From Methylobacillus sp. (lineage in GTDB: Bacteria; Pseudomonadota; Gammaproteobacteria; Burkholderiales; Methylophilaceae): a stretch of DNA of 33,983 bases. A program made the translations under genes and the position numbers. Shown one piece after another: positions 8,145 to 18,208 of the stretch; the stretch's first letter is position 1; every line of letters begins with the position of its first letter. The stretch spans positions 1 to 33,983 of the forward strand of contig JAITWS010000025.1 of NCBI GenBank assembly GCA_031285185.1, given 5' to 3'. The notes beneath the pieces were generated by a model, which searched no databases, had not been told where the DNA came from, and saw only the letters and a program-made list of their open reading frames with translations.

Positions 8145-9311
8145 ATGTCCAACCAATATCTCTTCACCTCGGAATCCGTCTCCGAAGGCCACCCCGACAA
8201 GGTTGCCGACCAGATTTCCGATGCCATACTCGACGCGATTCTCGCGCAAGACCCGACCGCGCGCGTAGCGGCGGAAACGCTGACCAACACCGGACTCGTG
8301 GTGCTCGCGGGCGAGATCACAACCCGCGCCAACGTGGATTACATCAAGGTCGCGCGCGATGCCATCAAGCGCATCGGCTACGACAACACCGACTACGGCA
8401 TAGACTACAAAGGCTGTGCCGTGCTGGTCGCCTACGACAAGCAATCGCCCGACATCGCGCAGGGCGTGGACGGCGCGCATGACGACCCGCTCGATCAGGG
8501 CGCGGGCGACCAGGGCTTGATGTTCGGCTACGCCTGCGACGAAACTCCGCAACTTATGCCGCTGCCGATCTGGTTGTCGCACCGCCTCGTCGAGCGCCAA
8601 TCACATCTCCGCAAGGATGGCCGTCTGCCGTGGCTGCGCCCGGACGCGAAATCGCAAGTCACCGTGCGCTATGTTGACGGCAAACCGGACGCGATTGATA
8701 CCGTGGTGCTTTCCACGCAACACGCGCCGGAAATGACGCTGGAAGCGATACGCGAAGCCGTGATCGAAGACATCATCAAACCCGTGCTGCCCAAAAATCT
8801 CATCAAGGGCGAGATCAAATATCTGGTCAATCCGACAGGCCGTTTCGTTGTCGGCGGCCCGCAAGGCGATTGCGGTTTGACCGGCCGCAAAATCATCGTT
8901 GACACCTACGGCGGTGCGGCTCCGCACGGCGGCGGCGCATTCTCCGGCAAAGACCCGTCCAAGGTGGATCGTTCCGCCGCCTACGCCGCGCGTTACGTCG
9001 CCAAAAACATCGTCGCCGCCGGACTCGCCGACAAATGTCAGGTACAAATTTCCTACGCCATCGGCGTCGCCCGCCCGACCAGCGTCTGGGTCACCACGCA
9101 AGGCACCGGAAAGATCGCCGACGACCGCATCGCCGAACTGGTCAAACAACACTTCGACCTGCGCCCCAAAGGCATCGTCAAAATGCTCGACCTGCTGCGT
9201 CCCATCTACGCCAAAACCGCCGCCTACGGCCACTTCGGACGCGACGAACCGGAATTTACCTGGGAAGCCACAGACATGGCCGCCGCGCTGCGGGCGGATG
9301 CGGGGTTGTAA
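8145..9311 (+). CDS. metK: S-adenosylmethionine synthetase
   Basis: Makes S-adenosylmethionine from methionine and ATP as a cytosolic tetramer. The 388-residue length is normal. All three family landmarks are present: [20 protein letters not shown] at the N-terminus (the ATP-binding His is in GHPDK), the [15 protein letters not shown] signature around residue 120, and the phosphate-binding loop GGGAFSGKD near 265. I chose the ATG at 8145, which has AAGGAG 10 bases upstream; an ATG at 8138 is too close to that site. The product is also the methyl donor for the methyltransferase in the aryl polyene cluster. The downstream neighbour truB is convergent, with no clear terminator in the 56-base gap. 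Confidence 0.98.
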   Translation: MSNQYLFTSESVSEGHPDKVADQISDAILDAILAQDPTARVAAETLTNTGLVVLAGEITTRANVDYIKVARDAIKRIGYDNTDYGIDYKGCAVLVAYDKQSPDIAQGVDGAHDDPLDQGAGDQGLMFGYACDETPQLMPLPIWLSHRLVERQSHLRKDGRLPWLRPDAKSQVTVRYVDGKPDAIDTVVLSTQHAPEMTLEAIREAVIEDIIKPVLPKNLIKGEIKYLVNPTGRFVVGGPQGDCGLTGRKIIVDTYGGAAPHGGGAFSGKDPSKVDRSAAYAARYVAKNIVAAGLADKCQVQISYAIGVARPTSVWVTTQGTGKIADDRIAELVKQHFDLRPKGIVKMLDLLRPIYAKTAAYGHFGRDEPEFTWEATDMAAALRADAGL

Positions 9312-9367
9312 TCGGTGACGTGAGGGGGGGCGTGCGGAGCAAGTCGCCGCAATTTCCCTGCGTGAAG

Positions 9368-10270
9368 TTATTGCATTTGCACCAACCGCCTCGGCGCAAT
9401 TTTCCCGTCCGGCATTACTTCGCCCAGGCCGAGGAAGCGGTGATTCGTGTCGTAGAGGCGGATTTCGCCCAGCGCGCGTTTGCCGGGGAGCCAGATGGCT
9501 TGGCCTTGGCAGAGGTAAAACGCGCTGTCGGCGTTCAATTCGGCTTGCGGCAGGTCGGCGAGTAGCGCGTCCGGGGGCAGCAGCAGGGCGTCGCGTTGTT
9601 CCGGTGCGCGTGATTCGAGTTGTTCCAGTGTGACGGCGCGGGCGAGGTCGAAATTGCCGGTTTTCAGGCGGCGCAGCGCGGTCAGATAAGCGCCGCAGCC
9701 GAGCGCGTGGCCGATGTCTTCGGCGAGTGTGCGGATGTAAGTGCCTTTGCTGCACGAAACTTCAATGTCGAGATGGGGCGGTTCAAAGCGCGTTACGGTC
9801 AGATTGCGTATCGTCACCCGCCGCGCCGCGCGCTCGATTTCCACGCCCGCGCGGGCGTATTCGTACAAGGCTTTGCCTTGGTGTTTAAGCGCGGAGTACA
9901 TGGGCGGAACCTGGCTGATTTCGCCGTGAAATTGCGGCATTATGCGTTTAATATCCGCCATTGTTACGGCAACTTCGGCTAATTGCGTGATTTCACCTTC
10001 GGTGTCGCCGGTCGTGCTGATTGCGCCCAAGCGTAGCGTAGCCGCGTAGCTTTTGTCGGCATCGAGCAGCGTGTGGGAAAACTTGGTCGCTTCGCCGAAA
10101 CAGAGCGGCAGCAGACCCGTGGCGAACGGGTCGAGGCTGCCCGTGTGTCCGGCTTTGGCGGCCATGAAGAGATGTTTGGCTTTTTGCAGCGCCTGATTGG
10201 ATGAAATCCCGGCAGGTTTGTCCAGCAGCAAAACCCCGTTTACCGGGCGTTTGGGACGTTTGAATTGCAT
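9368..10270 (-). CDS. truB: tRNA pseudouridine-55 synthase
   Basis: Converts uridine 55 in the T-loop of tRNAs to pseudouridine. The protein has 300 residues. The catalytic Asp47 is in KAGHTGSLDPFATGLLP, and the family motifs GVLLLDKPAGISSNQALQ (motif I) and CSKGTYIRTLAEDIG are intact. The C-terminal PUA-like domain covers roughly residues 240-300. It is the last gene of rimP-nusA-infB-rbfA-truB, 6 bases after rbfA, so it is almost certainly transcribed with them. ATG start at 10270. Confidence 0.97.
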   Translation of the reverse strand: MQFKRPKRPVNGVLLLDKPAGISSNQALQKAKHLFMAAKAGHTGSLDPFATGLLPLCFGEATKFSHTLLDADKSYAATLRLGAISTTGDTEGEITQLAEVAVTMADIKRIMPQFHGEISQVPPMYSALKHQGKALYEYARAGVEIERAARRVTIRNLTVTRFEPPHLDIEVSCSKGTYIRTLAEDIGHALGCGAYLTALRRLKTGNFDLARAVTLEQLESRAPEQRDALLLPPDALLADLPQAELNADSAFYLCQGQAIWLPGKRALGEIRLYDTNHRFLGLGEVMPDGKIAPRRLVQMQ

Positions 10271-10276
10271 GGGAAA

Positions 10277-10654
10277 TCAGGGTTCGCGCGTGTCGTCCGC
10301 GCCGCGTTTTTGGTCTTCGGCCACGGCATCGTCAATAAGACGGGAAAGCGCCATGCCGCGTTCGATGGAGGTGTCATGGACGAAATGCAACTGCGGCACG
10401 GTGCGCATCAACATGCGTCGGGAAAGCTGGCTGCGCAGAAAACCCGCTGTTTTTTCCAGACCTTTTTGCAATTCGGGCGAGCCTTCGGCGGCGCTGTAAA
10501 ACACCTTGGCATGGGCGAGATCGCCGCTCACCTCGACCTCGGTGACGGTGACCCGCGCCACGCGCGGATCTTTCACCTCGAACTGCAACAGATCGGCCAG
10601 CTCGCGCTGAATCTGCTCGGCGATGCGCTGGCTGCGGGCAAATTCTTTCGCCAT
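10277..10654 (-). CDS. rbfA: 30S ribosome-binding factor A
   Basis: A 125-residue KH-fold protein needed for late 16S rRNA maturation and 30S assembly. The family pattern is clear: RSQRIAEQIQRELADLL at the N-terminus, VKDPRVARVTVTEVEVSGDLAHAKVF in the middle, and LRSQLSRRMLMRTVPQLHF toward the end. It starts 11 bases after the infB stop and ends 6 bases before truB in the conserved operon. Its C-terminal tail is charged and short, as in other betaproteobacterial RbfA proteins. Confidence 0.96.
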   Translation of the reverse strand: MAKEFARSQRIAEQIQRELADLLQFEVKDPRVARVTVTEVEVSGDLAHAKVFYSAAEGSPELQKGLEKTAGFLRSQLSRRMLMRTVPQLHFVHDTSIERGMALSRLIDDAVAEDQKRGADDTREP

Positions 10655-10665
10655 GATTTTCGCCG

Positions 10666-13362
10666 TTACAGCGTGCGCGCGATTTCCACGACTTCAAACA
10701 CTTCGAGCTGGTCGCCCACTTCGATGTCGTTGTAATTTCTGAGCGACAGGCCGCACTCGAACCCGGCCTTGACCTCGCGCACATCTTCCTTGAAACGCTT
10801 GAGCGAATCGAGTTCGCCTTCATGCACCACCACGTTGGAGCGCAACACGCGCACGCGCGCGCCGCGTTTGACCGTGCCGTCCAGCACATAACAGCCCGCG
10901 ACCGCGCCGACCTTGGAGATGCGGAACACTTCGCGCACTTCGACAAGGCCGATCGCGTTTTCCTTTTTCTCCGGCGACAACATGCCGCCCAGCGCCGCCT
11001 TCACCTCATCCACGGCTTCGTAGATGATGTTGTAGTAGCGGATATCCACGCCGCTGGATTCGGCCAGCTTGCGCGCGCTCGTATCGGCGCGCACGTTGAA
11101 GCCGATGACGACGGCCTTGGAAGCCGCCGCCAGATTGACATCGGATTCGCTGATCGCGCCGACGCCGGTGTGCAAAATGTTGACCTTGACCTCGCTGGTG
11201 GAGAGCTTTTGCAGCGAAGTGGCGAGCGCCTCGTAAGAACCTTGCACGTCGGATTTGATGATGAGCGCCAGCGTTTTGACCTCGCCCTCGGCCATTTGCT
11301 CGAACATGTTTTCGAGCTTGGCGGCCTGCTGTTTCGCAAGTTTCACATCGCGGAATTTGCCCTGACGGAACAGTGCGATTTCGCGCGCCTTGCGCTCGTC
11401 GTTGAGGACAATCGCCTCCTCGCCCGCCATCGGCACATCGGACAAACCGAGAATCTCCACCGGAATGGACGGACCCGCTTCCTTCACATCGTTCCCGGCC
11501 TCATCCAGCATCGCGCGCACGCGGCCAAACGAAGTGCCCGCGAGCAGCATGTCGCCGCGTCGCAACGTGCCGGATTGAACCAGCACCGTCGCCACCGGGC
11601 CGCGTCCCTTGTCGAGACGACCTTCGATCACCATGCCCTTGGCCGGCGTGTTTTTCGGCGCGGTGAGTTCAAGTACTTCCGCCTGCAACAGCACCGCTTC
11701 CAGCAATTCATCTATGCCCTGCCCCATCTTGGCGGAAACTTCGCGGAACATCACCTCGCCGCCCCAATCTTCGGGCACGACTTCGTGGCTGACGAGTTCC
11801 TGCTTGACGCGCTCGGGGTTGGCTTCCTGCTTGTCTATCTTGTTGATGGCGACCACGAGCGGCACGTTCGCCGCCTTCGCGTGATGCACCGCTTCGATAG
11901 TCTGCGGCATCACGCCGTCATCTGCCGCCACGACGAGAATCACCACGTCGGTCGCTTTCGCGCCACGCGCGCGCATCGCGGTAAACGCTTCGTGACCCGG
12001 CGTGTCGAGAAAAGTCACAAGGCCGCGCGGCGTTTCCACATGGTACGCGCCGATATGTTGCGTAATGCCGCCCGCTTCGCCGGAGGCGACTTTGGTGCGG
12101 CGGATGTAATCCAGCAACGAAGTTTTGCCGTGATCCACATGCCCCATCACCGTCACCACGGGCGGGCGCGTTTCGTTGATGGCTTCGATATGTTCGGTTT
12201 CGAGGAAGGCTTCCGGGTCGTTGGCTTCCGCGGCCTTGGCGGTGTGCCCCATTTCCTCGACGAGAATGATCGCGGTTTCCTGATCGAGCACCTGATTGAT
12301 GGTCACCATCATGCCCATTTTCATGAGCACCTTGATGACTTCGGCGGCTTTCACCGACATCTTGTGCGCGAGTTCAGCGACCGTGATGGTTTCCGGCACG
12401 AGCACTTCGCGCACCACCGGCTCGGTCGGCGCGGAAAATGCGTGCTGCTCTTCCCTGTGCGATTTCGATTTGCCCTTGTGCTCGCGCCAGCCCTGGTTGC
12501 CGCCCGCGTCGCCGCGGGTTTTGATCGCGCGTTTTTTGCCCGCGCCGTCCCATTCGCCGCCGCTGGTCTTGGCACCTTTTTTCTTTTCTTCCTTGGGTTT
12601 GACGCCTTTGCTCGCGGGCTTGTGCAACGTGCCTTCGCTCAGGCTGGGTTGCGCTTTCGGCGGTGTCGCCGTCGCTTCGCTCGCCTTGCGCGCGGCTTCT
12701 TCCGCGCGGCGTTGTTCCTGCGCCTGTTTTTTGCGGACTTCCTCGGCTTGCAGCGCGATCAATGCGGCCTGACGTTTCGCTTCCGATTCGCGCTGGGCGA
12801 TCTGTCCGGCATCCAGCAAATCATTGATGCGCGGACGCGTGGCTTCCCTGGTTTTTTTGGCGGGTGTGGCGGTGGTCGGCGTTGCGGTTTTGGCAGGTTT
12901 TTTCGCCGCCTTCGGTTTTTCTTCCGGTGCGACTTGCTCCGTCACCGGCGTTTCCACTACCGGCGCTTCCGGCACGACCTCAACCGGTGTCGGCTCCGCC
13001 ACCACCGGCTCCTGCACGACAACCGGCGCTTGTTTTTCCGCCTCGACAGGCTGGCCGGGTTCGGCATCGCGGCGCACAAGCACGCGCTTTTTGCGTACTT
13101 CGACTTGTATCGTGCGCGCCTTGCCGCTGCTATCCGACTTGCGGATTTCGGTGACTTGCTTGCGCGTCAGCGTGATCTTGTTTTTGGGTGTTTCCGCGCC
13201 GTGGCCTTTGCGAAGATAATCCAGCAACGCGGTTTTGTCCTTCTCCGTCAACTTGTCGTCCGGGCTGGTTTTGTTCACCCCCGCGGCCTTGAGTTGCTCA
13301 AGCAGCAACCCGGCCTGCAAGCCCAGCTCGCCGGCGAATTGCGCCACATTTGTTTGTGCCAT
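10666..13362 (-). CDS. infB: Translation initiation factor IF-2
   Basis: The GTPase that places initiator tRNA on the 30S subunit and promotes subunit joining. The start is the ATG at 13362 ([10 protein letters not shown]), giving 898 residues; the track's 12 extra residues are not family-like, and GGGAGAG precedes the ATG. The order is an IF2-N helical domain (about 1-50), a low-complexity linker rich in Ala, Lys, Glu, Pro and Val (about 90-300), then the G domain with [24 protein letters not shown] and NKIDK, and the IF2 C-terminal domains. The very long plus-strand ORF opposite it (10822-13422) is a shadow created by the GC-rich codon pattern. Confidence 0.98.
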   Translation of the reverse strand: MAQTNVAQFAGELGLQAGLLLEQLKAAGVNKTSPDDKLTEKDKTALLDYLRKGHGAETPKNKITLTRKQVTEIRKSDSSGKARTIQVEVRKKRVLVRRDAEPGQPVEAEKQAPVVVQEPVVAEPTPVEVVPEAPVVETPVTEQVAPEEKPKAAKKPAKTATPTTATPAKKTREATRPRINDLLDAGQIAQRESEAKRQAALIALQAEEVRKKQAQEQRRAEEAARKASEATATPPKAQPSLSEGTLHKPASKGVKPKEEKKKGAKTSGGEWDGAGKKRAIKTRGDAGGNQGWREHKGKSKSHREEQHAFSAPTEPVVREVLVPETITVAELAHKMSVKAAEVIKVLMKMGMMVTINQVLDQETAIILVEEMGHTAKAAEANDPEAFLETEHIEAINETRPPVVTVMGHVDHGKTSLLDYIRRTKVASGEAGGITQHIGAYHVETPRGLVTFLDTPGHEAFTAMRARGAKATDVVILVVAADDGVMPQTIEAVHHAKAANVPLVVAINKIDKQEANPERVKQELVSHEVVPEDWGGEVMFREVSAKMGQGIDELLEAVLLQAEVLELTAPKNTPAKGMVIEGRLDKGRGPVATVLVQSGTLRRGDMLLAGTSFGRVRAMLDEAGNDVKEAGPSIPVEILGLSDVPMAGEEAIVLNDERKAREIALFRQGKFRDVKLAKQQAAKLENMFEQMAEGEVKTLALIIKSDVQGSYEALATSLQKLSTSEVKVNILHTGVGAISESDVNLAAASKAVVIGFNVRADTSARKLAESSGVDIRYYNIIYEAVDEVKAALGGMLSPEKKENAIGLVEVREVFRISKVGAVAGCYVLDGTVKRGARVRVLRSNVVVHEGELDSLKRFKEDVREVKAGFECGLSLRNYNDIEVGDQLEVFEVVEIARTL

Positions 13363-13390
13363 ACTGCTCTCCCGTCTCTTCTCTTCCCGC

Positions 13391-14857
13391 TCAGGCAAAC
13401 CAGGGCGCGCGCGCCGTCATAATCAGTTGCTTGGCGCGTTCCGCATCCATCACGGTCAGGTCGAGCAAATCATCCACCGACAAATCCGCCAGATCTTCCA
13501 TCGTGGCAACGCCCTTGGATGCGAGCAGATGCGCGGTTTCGGCATCCATGCCTTCCATCGTCAGCAAACTTTCGGAGGCTTCTCCGGCCTTTTCTTCCTT
13601 GGCGATCGCCTCGGTCAGAATCGCATCGCGCGCGCGTTTACGCAGCTCGTTCACGGTGTCTTCGTCGAACGCCTCGATCTCGACCATTTCGGACAGCGGC
13701 ACATAGGCGATTTCTTCAAGCGAGCCGAAACCTTCCTGCACGAGAATCTCGGCGACTTCTTCGTCCACATCCAGCTTGCTGATGAAAATCTGGCGCGCCT
13801 TGGAATATTCCGCTTCGTTTTTCTGCGCGGCCTCTTCCTCGGTCATGATGTTGAGCGTCCAGCCGGTGAGGTCGGAGGCGAGGCGCACATTCTGCCCGTT
13901 CTTGCCGATGGCTTGCGCCAACTGGTCTTCGTCAACGACCACATCCATGCTGTGCGTGTCTTCATCCACCACGATGCTGGAAACTTCCGCCGGCGCCATC
14001 GCGTTGATGACGAACTGCGCGGGTTCCATAGACCACAACACAATATCCACGCGCTCACCCGCGAGTTCGCCGGTCACGGCCTGCACGCGCGAACCGCGCA
14101 TACCCACGCATGTGCCGACAGGATCGAGACGCTGATCGTTCGACTTCACGGCGATCTTGGAACGCAAACCCGGATCGCGCGCCGCCGACTTGATCTCCAG
14201 CAGCCCTTCCTCGATTTCCGGCACTTCCAGCTCAAACAATTTGATGAGAAATTCCGGCACGATGCGCGAAAGAATCAACTGCGGCCCGCGCCCGCCGCGC
14301 TCGATACGCAGCAGATAAGCGCGCACACGGTCGCCCACGCGCAGATTTTCCTTGGGAATCATTTGCTCACGCGGCAGCAATGCCTCGATGCGACCGATCT
14401 CGATGATCGCGTTGCCCTTTTCCATGCGCTTGATCGCGCCGGAAATCAGATGCTCCTTGCGCGCGAGAAAATCATTGAGAATCTGCTCGCGCTCCGCCTC
14501 GCGCACCTTTTGCAAAATCACCTGTTTGGCGGCCTGCGCGCCGATGCGACCGAACTCGACCGATTCCAGCGGCTCCTCGATATATTCGCCCTCGGCCAAA
14601 GCTTGCGCGCGCTCATCGCCCACAGCAATTTGCGCCGCCGGATTTTCGAGCGCCTCTTCCGCCACGATCTGCCAGCGGCGGAAAGAAACATACTCGCCAT
14701 TGCTGCGATCTATCGCGACGCGCACATCGGCATCGTCCTGAAAACGCTTTTTGGACGCGGAGGCGAGCGCCAATTCCAGCGCCGTGAAAATCACTTCCTT
14801 TTCGACATTTTTTTCGTGCGCCAGCGCATCAACCAACAATAAAATTTCGCGACTCAT
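13391..14857 (-). CDS. nusA: Transcription termination/antitermination factor NusA
   Basis: Binds RNA polymerase and controls pausing, termination and antitermination. It has 488 residues: an N-terminal polymerase-binding domain ([17 protein letters not shown]...), an S1 domain near residues 130-200, two KH domains (with [18 protein letters not shown] and the later [17 protein letters not shown]), and two C-terminal acidic repeats (around 365-485) typical of proteobacterial NusA. It lies 15 bases after rimP and 28 before infB in the conserved operon. The plus-strand 535-residue ORF on the opposite strand is a shadow. Confidence 0.97.
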   Translation of the reverse strand: MSREILLLVDALAHEKNVEKEVIFTALELALASASKKRFQDDADVRVAIDRSNGEYVSFRRWQIVAEEALENPAAQIAVGDERAQALAEGEYIEEPLESVEFGRIGAQAAKQVILQKVREAEREQILNDFLARKEHLISGAIKRMEKGNAIIEIGRIEALLPREQMIPKENLRVGDRVRAYLLRIERGGRGPQLILSRIVPEFLIKLFELEVPEIEEGLLEIKSAARDPGLRSKIAVKSNDQRLDPVGTCVGMRGSRVQAVTGELAGERVDIVLWSMEPAQFVINAMAPAEVSSIVVDEDTHSMDVVVDEDQLAQAIGKNGQNVRLASDLTGWTLNIMTEEEAAQKNEAEYSKARQIFISKLDVDEEVAEILVQEGFGSLEEIAYVPLSEMVEIEAFDEDTVNELRKRARDAILTEAIAKEEKAGEASESLLTMEGMDAETAHLLASKGVATMEDLADLSVDDLLDLTVMDAERAKQLIMTARAPWFA

Positions 14858-14872
14858 CTTCCCACCTCATGC

Positions 14873-15307
14873 CTAAAATTCAGGGTTCAACCTAGCTTTG
14901 TCTATATTGCCCAACGCAAAATCCCGCACACCCGCCTCGGTTTCCACCCGCACCAATTCCTGCTCAAAGCCGAGCAAACGCCCGGAAAAATTCTTTTGGC
15001 CTTCGACCGGAATCCGCAGTTTCAACATCACTTTACTGCCCGCGAACCGCGCGAAATCCGCCGGTTTTTTCAACACACGATCCAACCCCGGCGACGACAC
15101 TTCCAGCCGGTCATAATCCACGTCATGCTCAACCGCAAGCAGATTGGAAACCTGCTCGCTCACCAACGCGCAATCGTCAATATTCACACCGCCCGGCTTG
15201 TCAATGAACAAGCGGATCAGCTTTCCGCGCCCGGAAATTTCCAGATCAACCATCTCATAGCCGATCTGCCGCAGCGACTCTTCCAGCAATGTGTGCAAAT
15301 CCAGCAT
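14873..15307 (-). CDS. rimP: Ribosome maturation factor RimP
   Basis: A 144-residue factor for 30S subunit maturation and the first gene of the operon. The N-terminal domain begins LHTLLEESLRQIGYEMVDLE. The motif VSNLLAVEHDVDYDRLEVSSPGLDR follows, with the SSPGLDR signature, and the C-terminal SH3-like domain spans about residues 90-144. The gene starts only 58 bases downstream of the last gene of the aryl polyene cluster, on the same strand. A hairpin and a possible -10 element lie in that gap. No initiator-tRNA gene (metY) precedes it, unlike in enterobacteria. Confidence 0.95.
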   Translation of the reverse strand: MLDLHTLLEESLRQIGYEMVDLEISGRGKLIRLFIDKPGGVNIDDCALVSEQVSNLLAVEHDVDYDRLEVSSPGLDRVLKKPADFARFAGSKVMLKLRIPVEGQKNFSGRLLGFEQELVRVETEAGVRDFALGNIDKARLNPEF

Positions 15308-15324
15308 CCGCCCGGTTCCACAAA

Positions 15325-15355
15325 CAAAAAATGGGCTGAAAGCCCATCGTTTTTA
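15325..15355. terminator. Bidirectional rho-independent terminator between the aryl polyene cluster and rimP
   Basis: ATGGGCT-GAA-AGCCCAT (15331-15347) is a perfect 7-base stem. It is flanked by AAAAAA on the left, so the minus-strand RNA ends in TTTTTT, and by CGTTTTT on the right. On the minus strand it follows the stop of the phosphopantetheinyl transferase gene and should end transcription of the cluster before rimP. If rimP has a promoter overlapping 15365, the hairpin would lie in its leader. Confidence 0.75.
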
Positions 15356-15364
15356 AGGACCGCC

Positions 15365-15370
15365 ATTATA
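15365..15370 (-). promoter_or_regulatory. Possible -10 element for the rimP operon
   Basis: TATAAT, a perfect -10 hexamer on the minus strand (inside GATATAATGG), overlaps the stop codon of the phosphopantetheinyl transferase gene, 58 bases before the rimP start. No good -35 lies 16-18 bases upstream, so support is limited. Confidence 0.35.
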
Positions 15371-16235
15371 TCAACCAATTCAAGGAATTGGAATTGTCCG
15401 TTAAAAAATTTCTTGCGCCAGCCAACGGTAACGATGACACAAAGGCTTGCGCGACATGCGCTGCGAGCATTTTTTGTGAGGAATTTTGGAGAGCTGCCTT
15501 GGCCGATTTTCTCGAATGGCGTACTTGATTCAGCAAATTAAATACCTTGCTCCCGGGACATGGGGTGTTGTGTAACACCGGGTCAATTGCCTTTTCCCCA
15601 CATACGCTCAATATCAGATCATATTCAGGCAGATAGGTTGTATGCAGGCGTTTGTCTGTATCCATCAGCACACGCTCTTCCCAAAATCTGGAAGGTTGCG
15701 GTCTGCCTTGCTTGGCGCAATGCAGTTTGTATTGCGCTTCCTTGGCTGTCCAGAGGTGGTAAAAGGCGTGTTTCTGCGCCATTTCCGGCTGTGCTGCAAG
15801 CCATGCGCGTTCGTCGGGTAGAAACGCCTGCCGCGCCATTTCGAGCACATCGCGCGCCGGATCGGGGATTTCAATGTCAATGCCCACATACGCCGAACTC
15901 ACCGCGCAGGCAATCCAGCTACCGCTATGCGACAGACTCACAGCAGGTATTGTTGCGGGCGATATACCACTCTGACAGGTTGTGGCCGATGGGATGCCTT
16001 CTTTGGTGATAACACGCACCTCTTTGGCAGGAATTTGCAACATGTCGCCAACAGCCTGTTTCAGCAGGATGCGCCCGGCTAAAAATTGTCGTTTTCTTTT
16101 TTCTGTCAGCAAACGCTCACAACGTATTCTGTCCTGCTCGTCAAGTGTGGGAAGAAAATCTGAAAACACATGGGCGGGAAAGACAGAATGGTTGGCCACC
16201 CGGACAAAAACCGTTTGCCTATCCGTATTTTCCAT
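15366..16235 (-). CDS. 4'-phosphopantetheinyl transferase (Sfp-type) with an unusual C-terminal tail
   Basis: Transfers the phosphopantetheine arm of coenzyme A to a serine of carrier proteins, here presumably the two ACPs of the cluster. The Sfp-type signature is complete: SLSHSGSWIA, the magnesium-binding VGIDIE (about 117-122) and WTAKEAQYK (about 162-170). I prefer the ATG at 16235 over 16241 because AAGGG lies 8 bases before it and only 2 before the other. Family similarity ends near residue 213 (LILSVCG). The last 75 or so residues (including SRKSAKAALQNSSQK) resemble nothing I know in this family and may be readthrough into unrelated or repeated DNA. It is the last gene of the cluster, next to a terminator. 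Confidence 0.88.
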   Translation of the reverse strand: MENTDRQTVFVRVANHSVFPAHVFSDFLPTLDEQDRIRCERLLTEKRKRQFLAGRILLKQAVGDMLQIPAKEVRVITKEGIPSATTCQSGISPATIPAVSLSHSGSWIACAVSSAYVGIDIEIPDPARDVLEMARQAFLPDERAWLAAQPEMAQKHAFYHLWTAKEAQYKLHCAKQGRPQPSRFWEERVLMDTDKRLHTTYLPEYDLILSVCGEKAIDPVLHNTPCPGSKVFNLLNQVRHSRKSAKAALQNSSQKMLAAHVAQAFVSSLPLAGARNFLTDNSNSLNWLI

Positions 16236-16256
16236 CAGCATTACCCTTGATTGGAA

Positions 16257-17486
16257 TCAGGAATAACGTTTGAAAATCAATGAGGTATTAATGCCGCCGA
16301 AGGCGAAATTATTACTCATCACATATTCAGAATTAATAAACCTGCCAGTGCCGACAATATAATCCAGCTCACCGCACGCGGGGTCAAGTTGAGTCAGGTT
16401 TAGCGTGGGGGCGAACCAGCCGTCACGCATCATTTCGATAGCTGTCCATGCCTCCAGCGCGCCGCATGCGCCAAGTGTATGGCCGGTATAGCTCTTGAGC
16501 GAACTGATGGGCACATTGCTGCCAAAAAGACGATGTGTCGCTTGCGATTCCGCAATATCACCGTGCTGTGTTCCCGTGCCGTGGGCGCTGATATAGGTGA
16601 TCGCCGATGGTGGCAACTGTGCATCGGCAAGTGCCAATTGCATGGCAATTTGCATGATTTCCGAACAGGGATTTGTAACATGCTCTCCATCGCTGTTTGC
16701 GCCGTACCCCACAATTTCCGCGTAAATGCGCGCGCCGCGCGCCAAAGCATGTTCCAGCTCCTCCAGAATCAGCGTACCCGCCCCTTCACCCAGTACCAGC
16801 CCGTCCCGTTTCAGATCGTAAGGACTGGGGGTTAGCTTCGGCGTATCATTTCGCGTGCTGGTTGCGTATAACGTATCGAACACCGCCGCCTGTGTGGCGC
16901 ACAGTTCTTCCGCGCCTCCTGCCACCATGACCTTTTGCTTGCCGAAGCGAATGGCCTCATAGGCATAACCTATGCCTTGACTGCCTGATGTGCAGGCGCT
17001 GGATGTGGGAATTATCCGTCCGCGAATGCCGAAAAATACACCGATGTTGACTGGCGCGGTATGGCTCATCATTTTGATATAAGTGTTGGCCGTGATGCCC
17101 TTCGTTACTTTGTCTTGCAACATCCTCCCGAACTCGGCAATCGCCATGGGCGTGCCGGATGATGAGCCGTAGGAAATGCCGGTATCACCACTGCGTAATA
17201 CCGGATCATCAAGCAATCCCGCATCTTCCAGCGCCATTTCCGTTGCCCGTGTCGCCATGATGGCCACCCGTCCCATGCTACGCATGGTTTTTCGGTTAAA
17301 GCGATCAGACAAGGTAAAGGTGTGTGCGGGCGCGCCCAGTTGCGTATGAAGATCCGTGTATTCTGCCCATGCTGGCACTCGGATGATTGCATTTTGATAT
17401 TTTTCGAGGTTGGCTCTGATTGTTGCCCAATCATTCCCGATCGGGCTGATACCTGCCATGCCGGTCACCACGACGCGCTTGCTCAT
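16257..17486 (-). CDS. Beta-ketoacyl-ACP synthase of the aryl polyene cluster (ApeO-like, FabF type)
   Basis: Extends the polyene by decarboxylative condensation with malonyl-ACP. It has 409 residues with the thiolase-fold Cys-His-His set: Cys165 (PTSSACTSGSQ), His302 (SAHGTGTQHGD) and His336 (KSYTGHTLGA). The C-terminal NNFAFGGINTSLIF motif is intact, so it is a full elongating enzyme and not a chain-length factor. It begins inside the stop of the ketoreductase gene (4-base ATGA overlap at 17483-17486), so the two are translationally coupled. The name ApeO is by analogy of gene order (KS-KR-DH-KS), as in other aryl polyene clusters. It is less likely to be the cell's primary FabF, since no fabD, fabG or acpP housekeeping set surrounds it. 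Confidence 0.92.
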   Translation of the reverse strand: MSKRVVVTGMAGISPIGNDWATIRANLEKYQNAIIRVPAWAEYTDLHTQLGAPAHTFTLSDRFNRKTMRSMGRVAIMATRATEMALEDAGLLDDPVLRSGDTGISYGSSSGTPMAIAEFGRMLQDKVTKGITANTYIKMMSHTAPVNIGVFFGIRGRIIPTSSACTSGSQGIGYAYEAIRFGKQKVMVAGGAEELCATQAAVFDTLYATSTRNDTPKLTPSPYDLKRDGLVLGEGAGTLILEELEHALARGARIYAEIVGYGANSDGEHVTNPCSEIMQIAMQLALADAQLPPSAITYISAHGTGTQHGDIAESQATHRLFGSNVPISSLKSYTGHTLGACGALEAWTAIEMMRDGWFAPTLNLTQLDPACGELDYIVGTGRFINSEYVMSNNFAFGGINTSLIFKRYS

Positions 17487-18208
17487 GCCAAACCGCCATT
17501 TACCGAAATAACCTGGCGCGTAATGTACGCAGCATCTTCCGTCATCAGAAAGCTGACTGTTGCAGCAACCTCTTCGGGCTTGCCTACACGCTTTGCCGGG
17601 ATCATCTTCATGATTGCATCCCGCGGCGCGTCGGCAATCATATCTGTTTCAATCAGTCCGGGAGCGACGCAATTGACGGTGATGCCGCGTCCCGCCAATT
17701 CAACCGCCAGTGCTTTGCTTGCGCCGATGACACCGGCTTTGGCGGCACTGTAATTGACTTGTCCACGGTTGCCCGTAACTCCGGAAACGGATGACAGGGT
17801 AACAATGCGCGCAGGACGGCGCGTTCTTACCATCGGCATGACCACCGGATGCAGCACATTAAAAAAGCCATCCAGATTTGTTTTCAGCACACTGTCCCAG
17901 TCCTCTTCCGTTAATGCCGGAAAAGCGTTATCGCGTGCGATGCCCGCATTGCAAACGACACCGTAATAACAACCATGCGCTTCCATATCCGCCATCAGAA
18001 TGGCGGCTGTCGTTTGTCTGTCGCCAATGTCGAACTGCAAAACCCTTGCTTCTCCGCCTGCCTCGCGTATCTGTGCGGCAACGCTCTCCGCTTCTTCGCG
18101 CCGTGTGCGACAATGCACGATGACGACATAACCATCACGCGCCAGCCGCAGGGCAATGGCCTTGCCTATGCCTCGACTGGATCCCGTTACCAAAATACTT
18201 TTACTCAC
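17483..18208 (-). CDS. 3-oxoacyl-ACP reductase of the aryl polyene cluster (ApeQ-like, FabG type)
   Basis: A short-chain dehydrogenase that reduces the keto group after each condensation using NADPH. It has 241 residues from the GTG at 18208 (residues MSKSILVTGSSRGIGKA); the track's earlier ATG adds 14 residues upstream of the Rossmann fold and is not needed. It shows the nucleotide loop TGSSRGIG, the NAG motif (CNAGIARD) and the catalytic Ser-Tyr-Lys with YSAAK (SSVSGVTGNRGQVNYSAAK). The C-terminal VNGG is the usual ending. The GTG overlaps the dehydratase stop by 8 bases (GTGAGTAA), and its own stop overlaps the next ketosynthase start. Confidence 0.93.
   Translation of the reverse strand: MSKSILVTGSSRGIGKAIALRLARDGYVVIVHCRTRREEAESVAAQIREAGGEARVLQFDIGDRQTTAAILMADMEAHGCYYGVVCNAGIARDNAFPALTEEDWDSVLKTNLDGFFNVLHPVVMPMVRTRRPARIVTLSSVSGVTGNRGQVNYSAAKAGVIGASKALAVELAGRGITVNCVAPGLIETDMIADAPRDAIMKMIPAKRVGKPEEVAATVSFLMTEDAAYITRQVISVNGGLA

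Noticed and set aside
10822-13422. 866-residue plus-strand ORF rich in His, Arg and Phe
   Set aside because: It lies opposite infB and has the composition of an antisense frame of a GC-rich gene, with no ribosome site or domain.
13235-14842. 535-residue plus-strand ORF opposite nusA
   Set aside because: An antisense shadow of nusA with no recognisable motif.
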